Assembly (NCBI RefSeq): GCF_001652915.1
Contig: NZ_BBQI01000064.1
Span: forward strand, 1 to 64,000
Length of the DNA stretch: 64,000 nucleotides
Direction of reading: 5' to 3'
Source: Cupriavidus sp. D384
GTDB lineage: Bacteria; Pseudomonadota; Gammaproteobacteria; Burkholderiales; Burkholderiaceae
The translations under genes were made by a program, and so were the position numbers. The first letter of the stretch is position 1. The number at the start of each line of letters is the position of its first letter. Below the pieces are notes generated by a model. That model was given only the letters and a program-made list of their open reading frames with translations. It had not been told where the DNA came from and searched no databases. Shown piece after piece: positions 52,791 through 61,370 of the stretch.

Positions 52791-53058
52791 GTTCCAGCGC
52801 TGGTGGCGAGCCGTCGAAGTTCTGGGACCGGCGTCTTCATGCGGGCTATCGCGCCACTCCCGCATCCAGTCGATATTTCGCGCGGGCAAGCCGCACGAGC
52901 GCAGCGCGATTGCACTGTCACGGGCCCTTGAGAAGCTCGAGCAACTCGTGGCAATTGCCGCCCAGGACGATCTGCCGATGGGTGCGGGCGAGCAATCGAT
53001 CTGAGCCCCTGCCAGCGGCAACCGCTTTCGCCCGCGTCTGCCGGGACCGGATGCTCGT
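52791..53058. other. Gap between phoX terminator and the OMP gene
   Basis: No gene supported. A plus-strand frame ending at 53004 (ERSAIALSRALEKLEQLVAI) has helical character but only a TTG start inside the terminator T run and no ribosome site, so it is probably a relic or chance. Confidence 0.45.
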
Positions 53059-54264
53059 TCAGAACGCCTCGTTGATCTGGAAATAGACGCCCTTGGTATT
53101 GCGGCCGACACCCACATCGAAGCGCACGTTGACGCGGGGCTTGAATTCGAAGCGGTACCCCACGCCGGCGTTGGGCAGCCAGTGCGCCGACGTGAGCGCG
53201 CCCGGGTTGCCCGCGATGGCGCCCGTGCCGGCCCAGAACACCATACCCTGGCGCCCCACGATATGCCAGCGGTACTCCACCTGTGCGGTCATCATGGCCT
53301 TGTCGCGGTACTGGCCCATGAAATAGCCGCGCATGCGCCGGTTGTCGCCGAGCTTGGACATCATGCTCCACGGCACATCGCCCCAGTTGAACTTGCCGTA
53401 GATGTCGAAGGCCAGCACGTCGCGCTCGCGCATGGGGAAGTACTTGTCGTAGGTGATTTCCAGTGTTTCGAAGTCGTTGTCGCTGCCGATGGCCCGCCGG
53501 TAGACCGTGCCATTGACCAGCAGCGCCTGGCCCTTGTACGGGTTGGGCAGGAAGTCGCGCGTGTCGTACGAGAAATGCGCGGTCAGGCCGCTGCTGAGCA
53601 CCCGCGTGCCGTGCGGGTCGGTAGCCAGCGCACTGCTGGCGCCGCGGTCCAGCTGGGCCGCGTTGTCGTATTCGAAGTCGTAGCCGCCGCCGACGTAGAC
53701 GTTGGGCCGCACCCGCATCATGATCCGGGGTTGCACCACGATGCCGCGCCGCGTGTAGCCTTCCTTGTTGGCGTCGTTGATCGCCTTGTCGTAGCCGATG
53801 CCCCAGTACGAAGTGGGCATGTTGATCAGGGCGCCGCTGAAGACGAAGCGATAGCTGTCGTCGGCGAAGAACGTGTTGTTGTCCACGCCAATGCCCACCG
53901 CGCCCGAGGTGGTCAGAAAGCCATGCAGGTTCAGCGTGGAAAGCTGCGTGTCCTTTTCGGCGTTCTTCGGCTTGTACAGGCCCACCGCCGCGGCCCCGAC
54001 GCCAAGCCCCATCTCGGGGTTGTAGAACGGCCCGGGCAGCACGCCCCAGTCGATCCCGTGGCTCAGGTCCACTTCCTTCGATGCGCCGAGCTTGTTGAGC
54101 ACCTTGTCGATCCAGCTTGCGTGCTCGGGTTCGGGTTTGGGCTCCGGGCCGGCCTCGGCGCCGGTCTGTGCCATGGCGCTGGCTGAGCAGGCGGCCAGCA
54201 ACAGCGCGCCAAGTCGGGCCGGAAGTCGGGCCTTGATTCGGACCGGAGGCGGGGCGGCGCGCAT
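53059..54264 (-). CDS. Omp85/D15-type outer-membrane beta-barrel protein without POTRA domains
   Basis: 401 residues with a signal peptide (LAACSASAMAQ). After a short charged linker, the barrel starts at IDWGVLPGPFYNPEMGLGVGAAA. It has alternating strands and an RMRGY motif (DNRRMRGYFMGQYRDK) that corresponds to the RGY/RGF motif of the Omp85 barrel. The chain ends VYFQINEAF, a C-terminal aromatic for BAM recognition. POTRA domains are absent, so it is a BamA/TamA-related barrel of unknown job, perhaps lipid or protein transport. It is the second gene of an operon starting at 55346. Confidence 0.8.
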   Translation of the reverse strand: MRAAPPPVRIKARLPARLGALLLAACSASAMAQTGAEAGPEPKPEPEHASWIDKVLNKLGASKEVDLSHGIDWGVLPGPFYNPEMGLGVGAAAVGLYKPKNAEKDTQLSTLNLHGFLTTSGAVGIGVDNNTFFADDSYRFVFSGALINMPTSYWGIGYDKAINDANKEGYTRRGIVVQPRIMMRVRPNVYVGGGYDFEYDNAAQLDRGASSALATDPHGTRVLSSGLTAHFSYDTRDFLPNPYKGQALLVNGTVYRRAIGSDNDFETLEITYDKYFPMRERDVLAFDIYGKFNWGDVPWSMMSKLGDNRRMRGYFMGQYRDKAMMTAQVEYRWHIVGRQGMVFWAGTGAIAGNPGALTSAHWLPNAGVGYRFEFKPRVNVRFDVGVGRNTKGVYFQINEAF

Positions 54265-54269
54265 GGTTG

Positions 54270-55346
54270 TCAGAACCGGAAGAATCCGGTGGCGATGATG
54301 TTGTTGCGGTTATAGCCGTAGCCGATTTCCATCAGCAGGCCGAAGCTGCGATTGATCGTCCAGCTTGCGCCGAATGACCCGCTCCAGTAGCCGGTCACAT
54401 GCTCGCCGATCTGGTAGTTCAGCCGCGCGGTCTGCCCGTCGGTGTCGGGCAGCGGCACGTCGAAATGGCCGGTGATGGTGGCGCGCGTGCGGAAGTACGT
54501 GGCCCCCACGTATGGCGTCAGCAGCCCCAGCCCATGGCCGAGCCGGATATTCCAGCCCACGCGCGGCCCGATATTGATCGACTTGATCGGCGTCTCCGAC
54601 ATGGTGATGTCCGACACCGTGTATGTCACCGGCAGCGAAAAGAACAGGTGCTTGTAAGTGCCCACCAGCGTAAAGCCGCCGCCATAGGTGTGCCCGCTGT
54701 AGTTGGCGTGCTGGGTCGGTAGCTTGATCGCCTGGCTGCACGCTGCCCGTGGCCGGCGCCCGCCGCAGCCGACATTGATGCCGAAGAAGCGTTCCAGGTC
54801 GGTCAGCGACGAGAAATTGATGTCGATCGATCCGCTGCCCTGCACATTGCCGACGATGCCGTACACGTTCATGAACGGAAACAGCCAAGCCCCGACCTGC
54901 ACCTGATTTGACGTGTTATGGATGCGCGATTGCTGGAACTGGACGAAATCGGCCGCGCGCAGCGGATTGTTGCCGGCGGATATCTGCAGGTCGCTGAGCT
55001 GGTAGCGCTGGTAGCCGTCGAAGTACGAATAGCCGATGTCGTATGGGTTGGGCAGGTTGTAGCCCTTGTCGATCACGCGCTGGGCAAAGAAGGGCAGCGC
55101 GCGGTCCCAGAGCGGCGGTTCGGCTGGCGCGGGCTCCGGTGTCCCGACCGGGCCGACGATGCCGCGATACGGACCCGAATGCGTGTCGGGCGAGGCCGTG
55201 GCCGCCGCCGCACCCCCGCCGCCGCCCGCCGTCCACGCATGGGCCATGCCCGGCAGGGCGAGCAAGGCCGCCGCCGTCAGGCAGGCCAGCCTGCAGCGCA
55301 GGGACGATCGGACGGAGGAGCCGCTCTGGCTGCCGCAGGCGGGCAT
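54270..55346 (-). CDS. Outer-membrane beta-barrel protein, transporter-like
   Basis: 358 residues with a signal peptide (ALLALPGMAHA) and a Gly/Ala-rich spacer. The C-terminal half is beta-strand-rich (FTLVGTYKHLFFSLPVTYTVSD, INIGPRVGWNIRL, LLTPYVGATYFRTRATI) and ends with an aromatic (NIIATGFFRF) as outer-membrane barrels do. CGGRRPRAAC forms a possible disulphide loop. It overlaps no gene but is only 5 bases from the next, so the two outer-membrane proteins are made together. Function unknown; a fatty-acid or hydrophobic-compound channel is one guess. Confidence 0.65.
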   Translation of the reverse strand: MPACGSQSGSSVRSSLRCRLACLTAAALLALPGMAHAWTAGGGGGAAAATASPDTHSGPYRGIVGPVGTPEPAPAEPPLWDRALPFFAQRVIDKGYNLPNPYDIGYSYFDGYQRYQLSDLQISAGNNPLRAADFVQFQQSRIHNTSNQVQVGAWLFPFMNVYGIVGNVQGSGSIDINFSSLTDLERFFGINVGCGGRRPRAACSQAIKLPTQHANYSGHTYGGGFTLVGTYKHLFFSLPVTYTVSDITMSETPIKSINIGPRVGWNIRLGHGLGLLTPYVGATYFRTRATITGHFDVPLPDTDGQTARLNYQIGEHVTGYWSGSFGASWTINRSFGLLMEIGYGYNRNNIIATGFFRF

Positions 55347-55523
55347 GGGTGGCTGTATTCCTGAGGATTGAACCGGATGGCACCGATGTTCCCCGATTGC
55401 CCGCCATGGCCGAAGTGAATGTTTTCGTAATGCGACTTAGGAGATTCAGATGCTCGCGGCGGCACCCGCTCGGGTATTCTTGCGCCATTGCCAACCGCCG
55501 GTTGTGAATACATCGCAAGGATC

Positions 55524-56432
55524 ATGGACAGGGCGCGTGTCTTGACACTGTTTCTGGGCGTGGTGCGGGCCAGGAGTTTTGCCCGTGCCGCAGTGGACGC
55601 TGGCGTGACGCCACAGGCCGTCAGCAAGGCCGTGCGTACGCTGGAAGAAGATCTGGGTGTGCGCCTGCTGCATCGCACCACCCGCAAGCTGAGCCTGACG
55701 GACGAAGGCGCCCGCCTGTTCGAACTGGCCGATCCCGGGTTGCGTCAGCTGGACGAGGCGCTGGCGCAGGTGCGCAGTGCCAAAAGCGAGGACGACGGGC
55801 TGATCCGGCTGACCGCGCCGCCATCGGTCGGCACGCATGTGCTGGTGCCGCTGATGCAGCAGTTCCGCGCCATGTATCCGGGCATCACGTTCGACCTGCA
55901 ACTGAGCGATTTCTTTACGGATCTGGTCGAGTCACGCATCGATGTCGGCTTCCGGTCGGGCACGAGCCCGGGCCAGAACCTGGTGGCGCGGCGGCTGTGC
56001 GACCTGCCGATGGCGATCTGCGCGGCGCCCGCGTACCTGGAACGGCATGGCGAGCCCCGCACGCTGGACGAACTGCTGCAGCACGCCTGCACCGGCTTCC
56101 GGCGGCCCGCAACGGGGCGCATGGTGCCCTGGGAACTGAGCATCGATGGCGACCTGGTATTCCAGGACGTGCCGGCCGTCGCCACCTTCAACGACGTGCA
56201 GACAGAGATCGCGGCCGTGCGGGCCGGCATGGGCATCGGCCAGCTGTCGATGTTCCTGGTGCGCGACGACGTGGCTGCCGGCCGCCTGATACCGATCCTG
56301 CGGCAGTTCGACAGCAACAACGTCGGCCTCTATATGTACTACCCGCACCGCACCCATATTCCGGTGCGCGTGCGCCGGTTCATCGATTTCGTGGCCGAAG
56401 CGGGCCGCGCGGCGGCGCTGACCGGCGCCTGA
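55524..56432 (+). CDS. LysR-family transcriptional regulator
   Basis: 302 residues from MDRARVLTLFLGVVRARSFARAAVDAGVTPQAVSKAVRTLEEDLG. It belongs to the CrgA-like group with ATG at 55524. The effector domain is typical (VPLMQQFRAMYPGITFDLQL). It is divergent from the outer-membrane protein operon at 55346, which it may regulate. A weak AAGGA site precedes the start at short spacing. Confidence 0.88.
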   Translation: MDRARVLTLFLGVVRARSFARAAVDAGVTPQAVSKAVRTLEEDLGVRLLHRTTRKLSLTDEGARLFELADPGLRQLDEALAQVRSAKSEDDGLIRLTAPPSVGTHVLVPLMQQFRAMYPGITFDLQLSDFFTDLVESRIDVGFRSGTSPGQNLVARRLCDLPMAICAAPAYLERHGEPRTLDELLQHACTGFRRPATGRMVPWELSIDGDLVFQDVPAVATFNDVQTEIAAVRAGMGIGQLSMFLVRDDVAAGRLIPILRQFDSNNVGLYMYYPHRTHIPVRVRRFIDFVAEAGRAAALTGA

Positions 56433-56458
56433 GCCGGCGATCTGCCTGCGCCGCTGGC

Positions 56459-56701
56459 CTAGCTGGTATGGATTGGCGCCAGGGCGGCCTTCGGCACGCT
56501 GGCCGACGGGGCGGTGCTGGTGCTGGTGCCGGTGCCGGGGCCGCTTGCGGTGTCGCAATGGCATGCGGCGGGCTTGACCTGCTGACGCTGATGGGCGTTG
56601 GCACGCGCGCGCTCGATCACGGCAAAGTCGGGACCAGCAACGGCGGACAGCGAGGCAAGGAGGGAGGCTGCGCCACACAGGGCGAGCAGGGCGGACTTCA
56701 T
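56459..56701 (-). CDS. Small exported protein, hypothetical
   Basis: 80 residues with a clear Sec signal peptide (MKSALLALCGAASLLASLSAVAG) and a Thr/Ser/Gly/Pro-rich mature part with two Cys (CHC). GGAGTCTTCG precedes the ATG. No family is recognised. It lies just downstream of the AraC-type regulator on the same strand. Confidence 0.6.
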   Translation of the reverse strand: MKSALLALCGAASLLASLSAVAGPDFAVIERARANAHQRQQVKPAACHCDTASGPGTGTSTSTAPSASVPKAALAPIHTS

Positions 56702-56778
56702 CGAAGACTCCGGTGGGTGGGGAAAACCGTTGCTCGCGATGATCCGCCTTTCCGGCTATAGCGTCCAAGACCGGTTTG

Positions 56779-57501
56779 TTATGCGGGGGATAGGCTGGGC
56801 CAATAGTGGGCGGCGGGGGGCGTTACGCGGGCTGGCCACCCTGCATGGCGTGGCGCATCGCTGGCGGCCGTGGCGTGCCGAAGCAGATCTAGCGTGATGC
56901 CGAATCTGTCATGGAATGATGATTCCAGATCGTGGCCGGGCGGCCACCCCAGGCTGCGATTCAGCGACGTCAGGCTGGCGCGCCTGTGAGGCGCCTCGAA
57001 CAGCAACCGCATCAGGCGCTGCGTCCGGCACAGGTCGCCGAATGCCGCACCTTCGGCAAACAGCATCCGCCGCAGACGGTCGGGCGATTCCCCCAGCAAG
57101 CCCGCGGCAAAGGCGGCGCTCCACGGCAGATCGGGCTGCAGGAAAATGCGCCGCGACAGATCCCGATGCAGGCTTGCCTGAGCCGGACCCGCATCAGCCG
57201 GACCCGCATCAGCCGGACCCGCATCAGCCGGACCCGCATCAGCCGGGCCACCAGGAACCGGCGCGGCCGACGCCAGACCGATCTCGATCCGGCAGCCCGC
57301 CGGCTGCGCCACGCTGCCGGCCACCAGCAGGTCGAACGACTGGAACGGCATGACGATGCACGGCACGCCGGGCAACAGCGTGCGTGCGAAGCCATCGCGC
57401 CGCATCACGGCCGTGCCGCGTGTGGCCGTGACGGTCATCCCGAATGCCGGTGCGATACGCGCCAGACGCAGGTGCGACGCCGACCCGATACTGAGCCGCA
57501 T
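56779..57501 (-). CDS. AraC-type regulator with internal DAGPA tandem repeat
   Basis: 240 residues. The C-terminal half is an AraC DNA-binding domain (SRRIFLQPDLPWSAAFAAGLLGESPDRLRRMLFAEGAAF, then the second HTH LTSLNRSLGWPPGHDLESSFHDRFG). The N-terminal part is a short sensor. A loop of GPADA repeated four times separates them, encoded by a 15-bp DNA repeat. The ATG is 12 bases from the CoA-transferase stop, so it belongs to the acyl-CoA operon and may autoregulate it. The weak match to the family makes the activity uncertain. Confidence 0.7.
   Translation of the reverse strand: MRLSIGSASHLRLARIAPAFGMTVTATRGTAVMRRDGFARTLLPGVPCIVMPFQSFDLLVAGSVAQPAGCRIEIGLASAAPVPGGPADAGPADAGPADAGPADAGPAQASLHRDLSRRIFLQPDLPWSAAFAAGLLGESPDRLRRMLFAEGAAFGDLCRTQRLMRLLFEAPHRRASLTSLNRSLGWPPGHDLESSFHDRFGITLDLLRHATAASDAPRHAGWPARVTPPAAHYWPSLSPA
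57181..57246 (-). repeat. 15-bp tandem repeat, four perfect copies plus a partial
   Basis: AGCCGGACCCGCATC repeats at 57181, 57196, 57211 and 57226, with a 6-base partial at 57241. On the minus strand it encodes DAGPA in the AraC-type regulator. The unit is a multiple of three, so copy-number change keeps the frame. Confidence 0.9.
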
Positions 57502-57513
57502 GTCGGCAACCGG

Positions 57514-58806
57514 CTACAGCACGCCCTTGGTCCGCAGGTCCGCCACCGCCTGCGGCCCGAGACCCAGGCAGTCACGCAGCACTTCGTCCGTGTGCTGGCC
57601 CAGCGCAGGGGGTGCGTGGCGCAGCGTGGGCGGCGTGTCTGACAATCGCAGCGGGCTGGCCGTGGAGCAGATCCGGTTCACGGTGTCCGCTTCGGGACGG
57701 TCTGCCGTTGCATAGCGGTACTGCTCCACGCGCAGCCCGCGATGCTGGACGTGCTCGTCGGCAAACGCCTGTCCGATGTCGTTGATCGGGCCGCACGGCA
57801 CCGAAGCCGCTTCGAGCAGGCCAATCCAGTCGTGCGTCGGCCTGGCGCGGGTCACCTCGCACATCATCGGAATCAGCGTGTCGCGATGCGTGACGCGGGC
57901 GCTGTTGGTGGCGTAGCGCTCGTCGCGCGCCCAGTCCACATCGGCCACCTCGCAGAAGCGTGCGAACTGCCCGTCGTTGCCGATCGCCAGCAGCATGTTG
58001 CCGTCCCGCGTGGGGAAGTCCTGGTAGGGCACCACGCTCGGATGCACATTGCCCTGGCGCGTCGGCACCACGCCGGCATTCAGGTAGCCGGCGCCCTGGT
58101 TCGCCAATATCGCCATGGCTACGTCGAGCAGGGCAATGTCGATGCGCTGGCCGCGCCCCGTGTGATGCCGCGCCTCGATCGCGCCAAGGATGGCGGTGGT
58201 GGCATACATCCCCGTGAACACGTCGATCACCGCCACGCCCACGCGCAGCGGGCCGCCGCCGGGTTCGCCATCGGGCTGGCCCGTGATGCTCATCAGCCCG
58301 CTCATGGCCTGCACCAGCAGGTCGTAGCCGGGGCGGGCCGCGTAGGGTCCGGTCTGGCCGAAGCCGGTAATCGAGCAGTAGACCAGGCGCGGGTTCAGCG
58401 CGCTGAGCGTCTCGTAGTCGAGCCCGTAGCGCTTGAGGCCGCCGGTCTTGTAGTTCTCGATCACCACGTCGCTCTGCTGCGCCAGTTCGCGCACCAGCCG
58501 CTGGCCCTCGGGCGTGGCAATGTCCACCGTCACCGAGCGCTTGTTGCGGTTGCAGGCCGCAAAGTAGCTGGCCTGGCGCGTGGGGCCGTCATCGCCGTCC
58601 AGATACGGCGGCCCCCAGTGCCGGGTGTCGTCGCCCGCGCCGGGCTTCTCGATCTTGATGACGTCGGCGCCCATGTCGGCCAGGTTCTGCGTACACCACG
58701 GGCCCGCCAGCACGCGCGAGAGATCGAGTACGCGCAGATGGCTGAGCGCGCCGGTCTGCCGCGACGGCGGCGGCAGGCCAGGAGTTGGTTCGTTGGAAGC
58801 GGTCAT
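57514..58806 (-). CDS. CaiB/BaiF family III CoA-transferase
   Basis: 430 residues. Motifs: LRVLDLSRVLAGPWCTQNLADMGADVIKIEKPG, DDTRHWGPPY, CNRNKRSVTVDI, NPRLVYCSITGFGQTGPYA, RPGYDLLVQAMSG (catalytic Asp) and LEAASVPCGPIND. The DDTRHWGPP element is typical of succinyl-CoA-type transferases. It is the penultimate gene of a seven-gene minus-strand operon for acyl-CoA degradation. It probably attaches CoA to the acid substrate, in addition to the divergent ligase at 63924. Confidence 0.9.
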   Translation of the reverse strand: MTASNEPTPGLPPPSRQTGALSHLRVLDLSRVLAGPWCTQNLADMGADVIKIEKPGAGDDTRHWGPPYLDGDDGPTRQASYFAACNRNKRSVTVDIATPEGQRLVRELAQQSDVVIENYKTGGLKRYGLDYETLSALNPRLVYCSITGFGQTGPYAARPGYDLLVQAMSGLMSITGQPDGEPGGGPLRVGVAVIDVFTGMYATTAILGAIEARHHTGRGQRIDIALLDVAMAILANQGAGYLNAGVVPTRQGNVHPSVVPYQDFPTRDGNMLLAIGNDGQFARFCEVADVDWARDERYATNSARVTHRDTLIPMMCEVTRARPTHDWIGLLEAASVPCGPINDIGQAFADEHVQHRGLRVEQYRYATADRPEADTVNRICSTASPLRLSDTPPTLRHAPPALGQHTDEVLRDCLGLGPQAVADLRTKGVL

Positions 58807-58848
58807 ATCGAAGCGAAGGAATCGGGCAGGATCAATGGGCCGTCGCGC

Positions 58849-59742
58849 TCAGGCAATCTCGGCCCAGCCATGGCTGAGCACGACCTTGTCGCGCTCCAGC
58901 ACCCTGGCGCGCAACTGGAACTGGCCGGCCTGCAGGGGGTCGCGCCAGATTTCGGTCACCAGCGTTTCACCGGGGAAGACCGGCGCGGCAAAGCGGATAT
59001 CGAACGCGCGCAGCCGTGCCGGGTCATGGCCCGCGCATTGCCGCAGCAGCGCGTGGGCCACCAGCCCGTAGCTGGCAAGGCCATGGAGGATCGGCCGCTC
59101 GAAGCCGGCGGCGCTTGCCACGGCCGGGTCGGCATGCAGCGGATTGAAGTCGCCCATCAGCCGGTACAGCAGCGCCGCTTCGGGCCGCGTTGGCTGGGTG
59201 TCGACAAGATCGGGCGGGCGGTCTTCGGGCACCGGGCGCAGCGCTGGCAGCGGTTCGTCGCTGGGCTGGCCGCCGTCAAGGTCGCTGTAGCCGCCGTCGC
59301 CGCGCAGGAACGACACCTGCTGGATGGTGGCAAGCAGTTCGCCCTGCACGGTTTCCAGCCGCCGCTCGGTGACCATGATGGCGCCCTTGCCCGCACCCTT
59401 GTCGGTCAGGTGGGTGATGCGGTTATGGCCCACCACCTCGGCATCGGCGGGCAGCGGACGATGCAGCCGCAGCCGCTGCTCACCGTGCAGCAGCCTGACC
59501 CAGTCGATGCCGGTGTCGGGCTCGCGCGCCCAGAAGCCGGGATAGCCCAGCACCACGGCCTGCGAGGGCAGCGCGCGCAGCCCGCCCGGCGTGCCTTCGT
59601 AGACAAAGGGCAGGGCCGCCGCGTTCATCGGGTCGTTGCCCAGGCCCAGGCTCAGCGCGTAGAGCATGGTGTCGCGCATGGTGTAGTGCTGGCGCACCGG
59701 GGAAAAGGCGCGGTTGCGCAGGTGCTGGTAGCGGATTGCCAT
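58849..59742 (-). CDS. MaoC-family enoyl-CoA hydratase with two hotdog halves
   Basis: 297 residues with the double-hotdog layout of (R)-hydratase 2. The C-terminal half carries the catalytic motif MGDFNPLHADPAVASAAGFERPILHGLASYG, with the Asp and His of the hydratase site. The N-terminal half (residues 15-150) is the non-catalytic hotdog. It would hydrate the enoyl-CoA formed by the dehydrogenases encoded upstream. It sits 12 bases after the DUF35 gene. Confidence 0.9.
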   Translation of the reverse strand: MAIRYQHLRNRAFSPVRQHYTMRDTMLYALSLGLGNDPMNAAALPFVYEGTPGGLRALPSQAVVLGYPGFWAREPDTGIDWVRLLHGEQRLRLHRPLPADAEVVGHNRITHLTDKGAGKGAIMVTERRLETVQGELLATIQQVSFLRGDGGYSDLDGGQPSDEPLPALRPVPEDRPPDLVDTQPTRPEAALLYRLMGDFNPLHADPAVASAAGFERPILHGLASYGLVAHALLRQCAGHDPARLRAFDIRFAAPVFPGETLVTEIWRDPLQAGQFQLRARVLERDKVVLSHGWAEIA

Positions 59743-59754
59743 CGGGTGCTCCGC

Positions 59755-60162
59755 TCAGGCCGGCTCGGCGGGCGCGAAGACCGGCACCGGCGCGCCCCCT
59801 TCGGTCTCGGCAAAGCGCACCTTCACACGCTGGCCGATCCGCACGCTGTCCAGGTCGGTATCGACGATATGGGTGAGCATCGTCACACCCTCGTCGAGCT
59901 TCACATAGGCGATGCAGAACGGATGGGGGCCGGCACGGCGCGTGATGCTGAACGAATAGATCTCGCCCAGGCCGCTGGCGTCCTTCCAGTCGGTGTCGCC
60001 CATGCAGAACGGGCACAGCGCACGCGGATACCAGTGGGGTTTGCCGCATGACTTGCAGTGGCGCACCAGCAGCCGGCCTTCGCGGGCGGCCTGCCAGAAC
60101 GGCGCGTTGTCGGGCAGTTCGTCCGGAGCCTTGAAAACGGTGGGAACGTAGGGAGTGGTCAT
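59755..60162 (-). CDS. DUF35 zinc-ribbon/OB-fold protein, thiolase partner
   Basis: 135 residues from MTTPYVPTVFKAPDELPDNA, start ATG at 60162. The zinc ribbon has Cys36, Cys39, Cys50 and Cys53 (CKSC, CPFC). The OB fold follows (GLGEIYSFSITRRAGPHPFCIAYVKLDEG). DUF35 proteins bind thiolase-fold enzymes; in the steroid pathway the DUF35 part of ChsH2 is needed by the aldolase Ltp2. The thiolase-like gene is only 14 bases upstream on the same strand, so they probably form such a complex here. Confidence 0.88.
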   Translation of the reverse strand: MTTPYVPTVFKAPDELPDNAPFWQAAREGRLLVRHCKSCGKPHWYPRALCPFCMGDTDWKDASGLGEIYSFSITRRAGPHPFCIAYVKLDEGVTMLTHIVDTDLDSVRIGQRVKVRFAETEGGAPVPVFAPAEPA

Positions 60163-60176
60163 CGGTAGCCTCGCTC

Positions 60177-61343
60177 TTATTCGCGTTCCAGGATCAGGGT
60201 GGCCGAGCCATGGCGCGATCCCATGTAGCCGCCGGTCCCCTGGGCCAGCGCGAGCTGGCAATTCTTGACCTGCACGGCCGGATTGGCCTCGCCGCGCAAC
60301 TGGCGCACGGCCTCGATCACCTTGGTGATGCCGCCGCGATTGGCCGGATGGTTGTTGCACAGGCCGCCGCCATCGGTATTGATCGGCAGCTTGCCCACCC
60401 CAGAAATCAGGTTGCCGTCCATCACGAACCGGCCGCCTTCGCCCTTCTTGCAGAAGCCCAGGTCTTCCAGCTGCATCAGCACGGTGATGGTGAAGCTGTC
60501 GTAGATCGACGCGTACTGGATATCCGACGGCGTGACGCCAGCTTCGGCAAAGGCCGCCGCGCCCGAAACGCGCGCGGCCGACCACGACAGGTCCACCTGC
60601 CCGCCCAGCAGGCCCTTGACGTGCTCGCCAGCGCCCAGCACCTTGATCTTGGGCCGGTTCAGCTTCGCCGCGATCTCGGGCCGCGCCACCACCAGCGCGC
60701 CGCCGCCGTCCGACACCACGCAGCAGTCCAGCCGGTGCAGCGGATCGGAAATCATCGGCGAATTCAGCACGTCCTCGACGGTCACCAGTTCGCGCAGCAT
60801 CGCGTTCGGGTTGTGCTGCGCGTGATGCGAGGCGGCCACCTTGATCCAGGCAAGCTGCTCGGGGGTGGTGCCGAATTCGTACATGTGGCGCTGCGCCACC
60901 ATCGCGTACAGGTTGACGGTGACCGGGCTGAACGGCGCCTCGAACGGCTGGTCGGGCAGGTTGGCCCCCCAGTTGCGGGCCTGCGTGCCGCTGGAGCCTT
61001 CGGAGCGCGGGCGTCCGGCCAGCGTGATCAGGGCCACGTTGCACTTGCCGGCGGCAATCGCCTGCGCCGCGTGCGAGACATGGGCGATATAGGACGAACC
61101 GCCCATTTCGCTGGAATCCACGTGGCGCGCGTTCAGGCCCAGGTAGTCGACCATGTTGACCATGCCCAGGCCGGGCGCGTCGCCGGCGCAGAAGTAGCCG
61201 TCCACGTCGGCCAGCGTCAGGCCTGCGTCTTCCAGCGCGCCCCGCGCGCTCTCGGCGTGCAGTTGCGGCACGGTCTTGTCCGGTGCCTTGCGGGTCGGGT
61301 GCTCGTAGGCCCCGACGATGTATGCCTTGCCATTGATTGTCAT
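60177..61343 (-). CDS. Thiolase-superfamily protein lacking the catalytic cysteines (SCP-x/Ltp2-like)
   Basis: 388 residues with the thiolase fold (YIVGAYEHPTRKAPDKTVPQ, ALEDAGLTLADVDGYFCAG, CNNHPANRGG, LALAQGTGGYMGSRHGSATL). The nucleophile Cys position reads SSEMGGSSY and the second Cys (normally CGGG) reads TGGY, so neither is present; the N-H-P His is kept. This is the pattern of Ltp2-type retro-aldolases, not of thiolases that cleave 3-ketoacyl-CoA. A 3-hydroxyacyl-CoA side chain would be split by a retro-aldol step, with the DUF35 partner. Confidence 0.85.
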   Translation of the reverse strand: MTINGKAYIVGAYEHPTRKAPDKTVPQLHAESARGALEDAGLTLADVDGYFCAGDAPGLGMVNMVDYLGLNARHVDSSEMGGSSYIAHVSHAAQAIAAGKCNVALITLAGRPRSEGSSGTQARNWGANLPDQPFEAPFSPVTVNLYAMVAQRHMYEFGTTPEQLAWIKVAASHHAQHNPNAMLRELVTVEDVLNSPMISDPLHRLDCCVVSDGGGALVVARPEIAAKLNRPKIKVLGAGEHVKGLLGGQVDLSWSAARVSGAAAFAEAGVTPSDIQYASIYDSFTITVLMQLEDLGFCKKGEGGRFVMDGNLISGVGKLPINTDGGGLCNNHPANRGGITKVIEAVRQLRGEANPAVQVKNCQLALAQGTGGYMGSRHGSATLILERE

Positions 61344-61370
61344 CGGTGTGTCTTCCGTCTGGTGTTCGTG

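Noticed and set aside
52789-53004. Plus-strand frame after the phoX terminator
   Set aside because: TTG start within the terminator T run, no ribosome site. The helical stretch alone is not enough.
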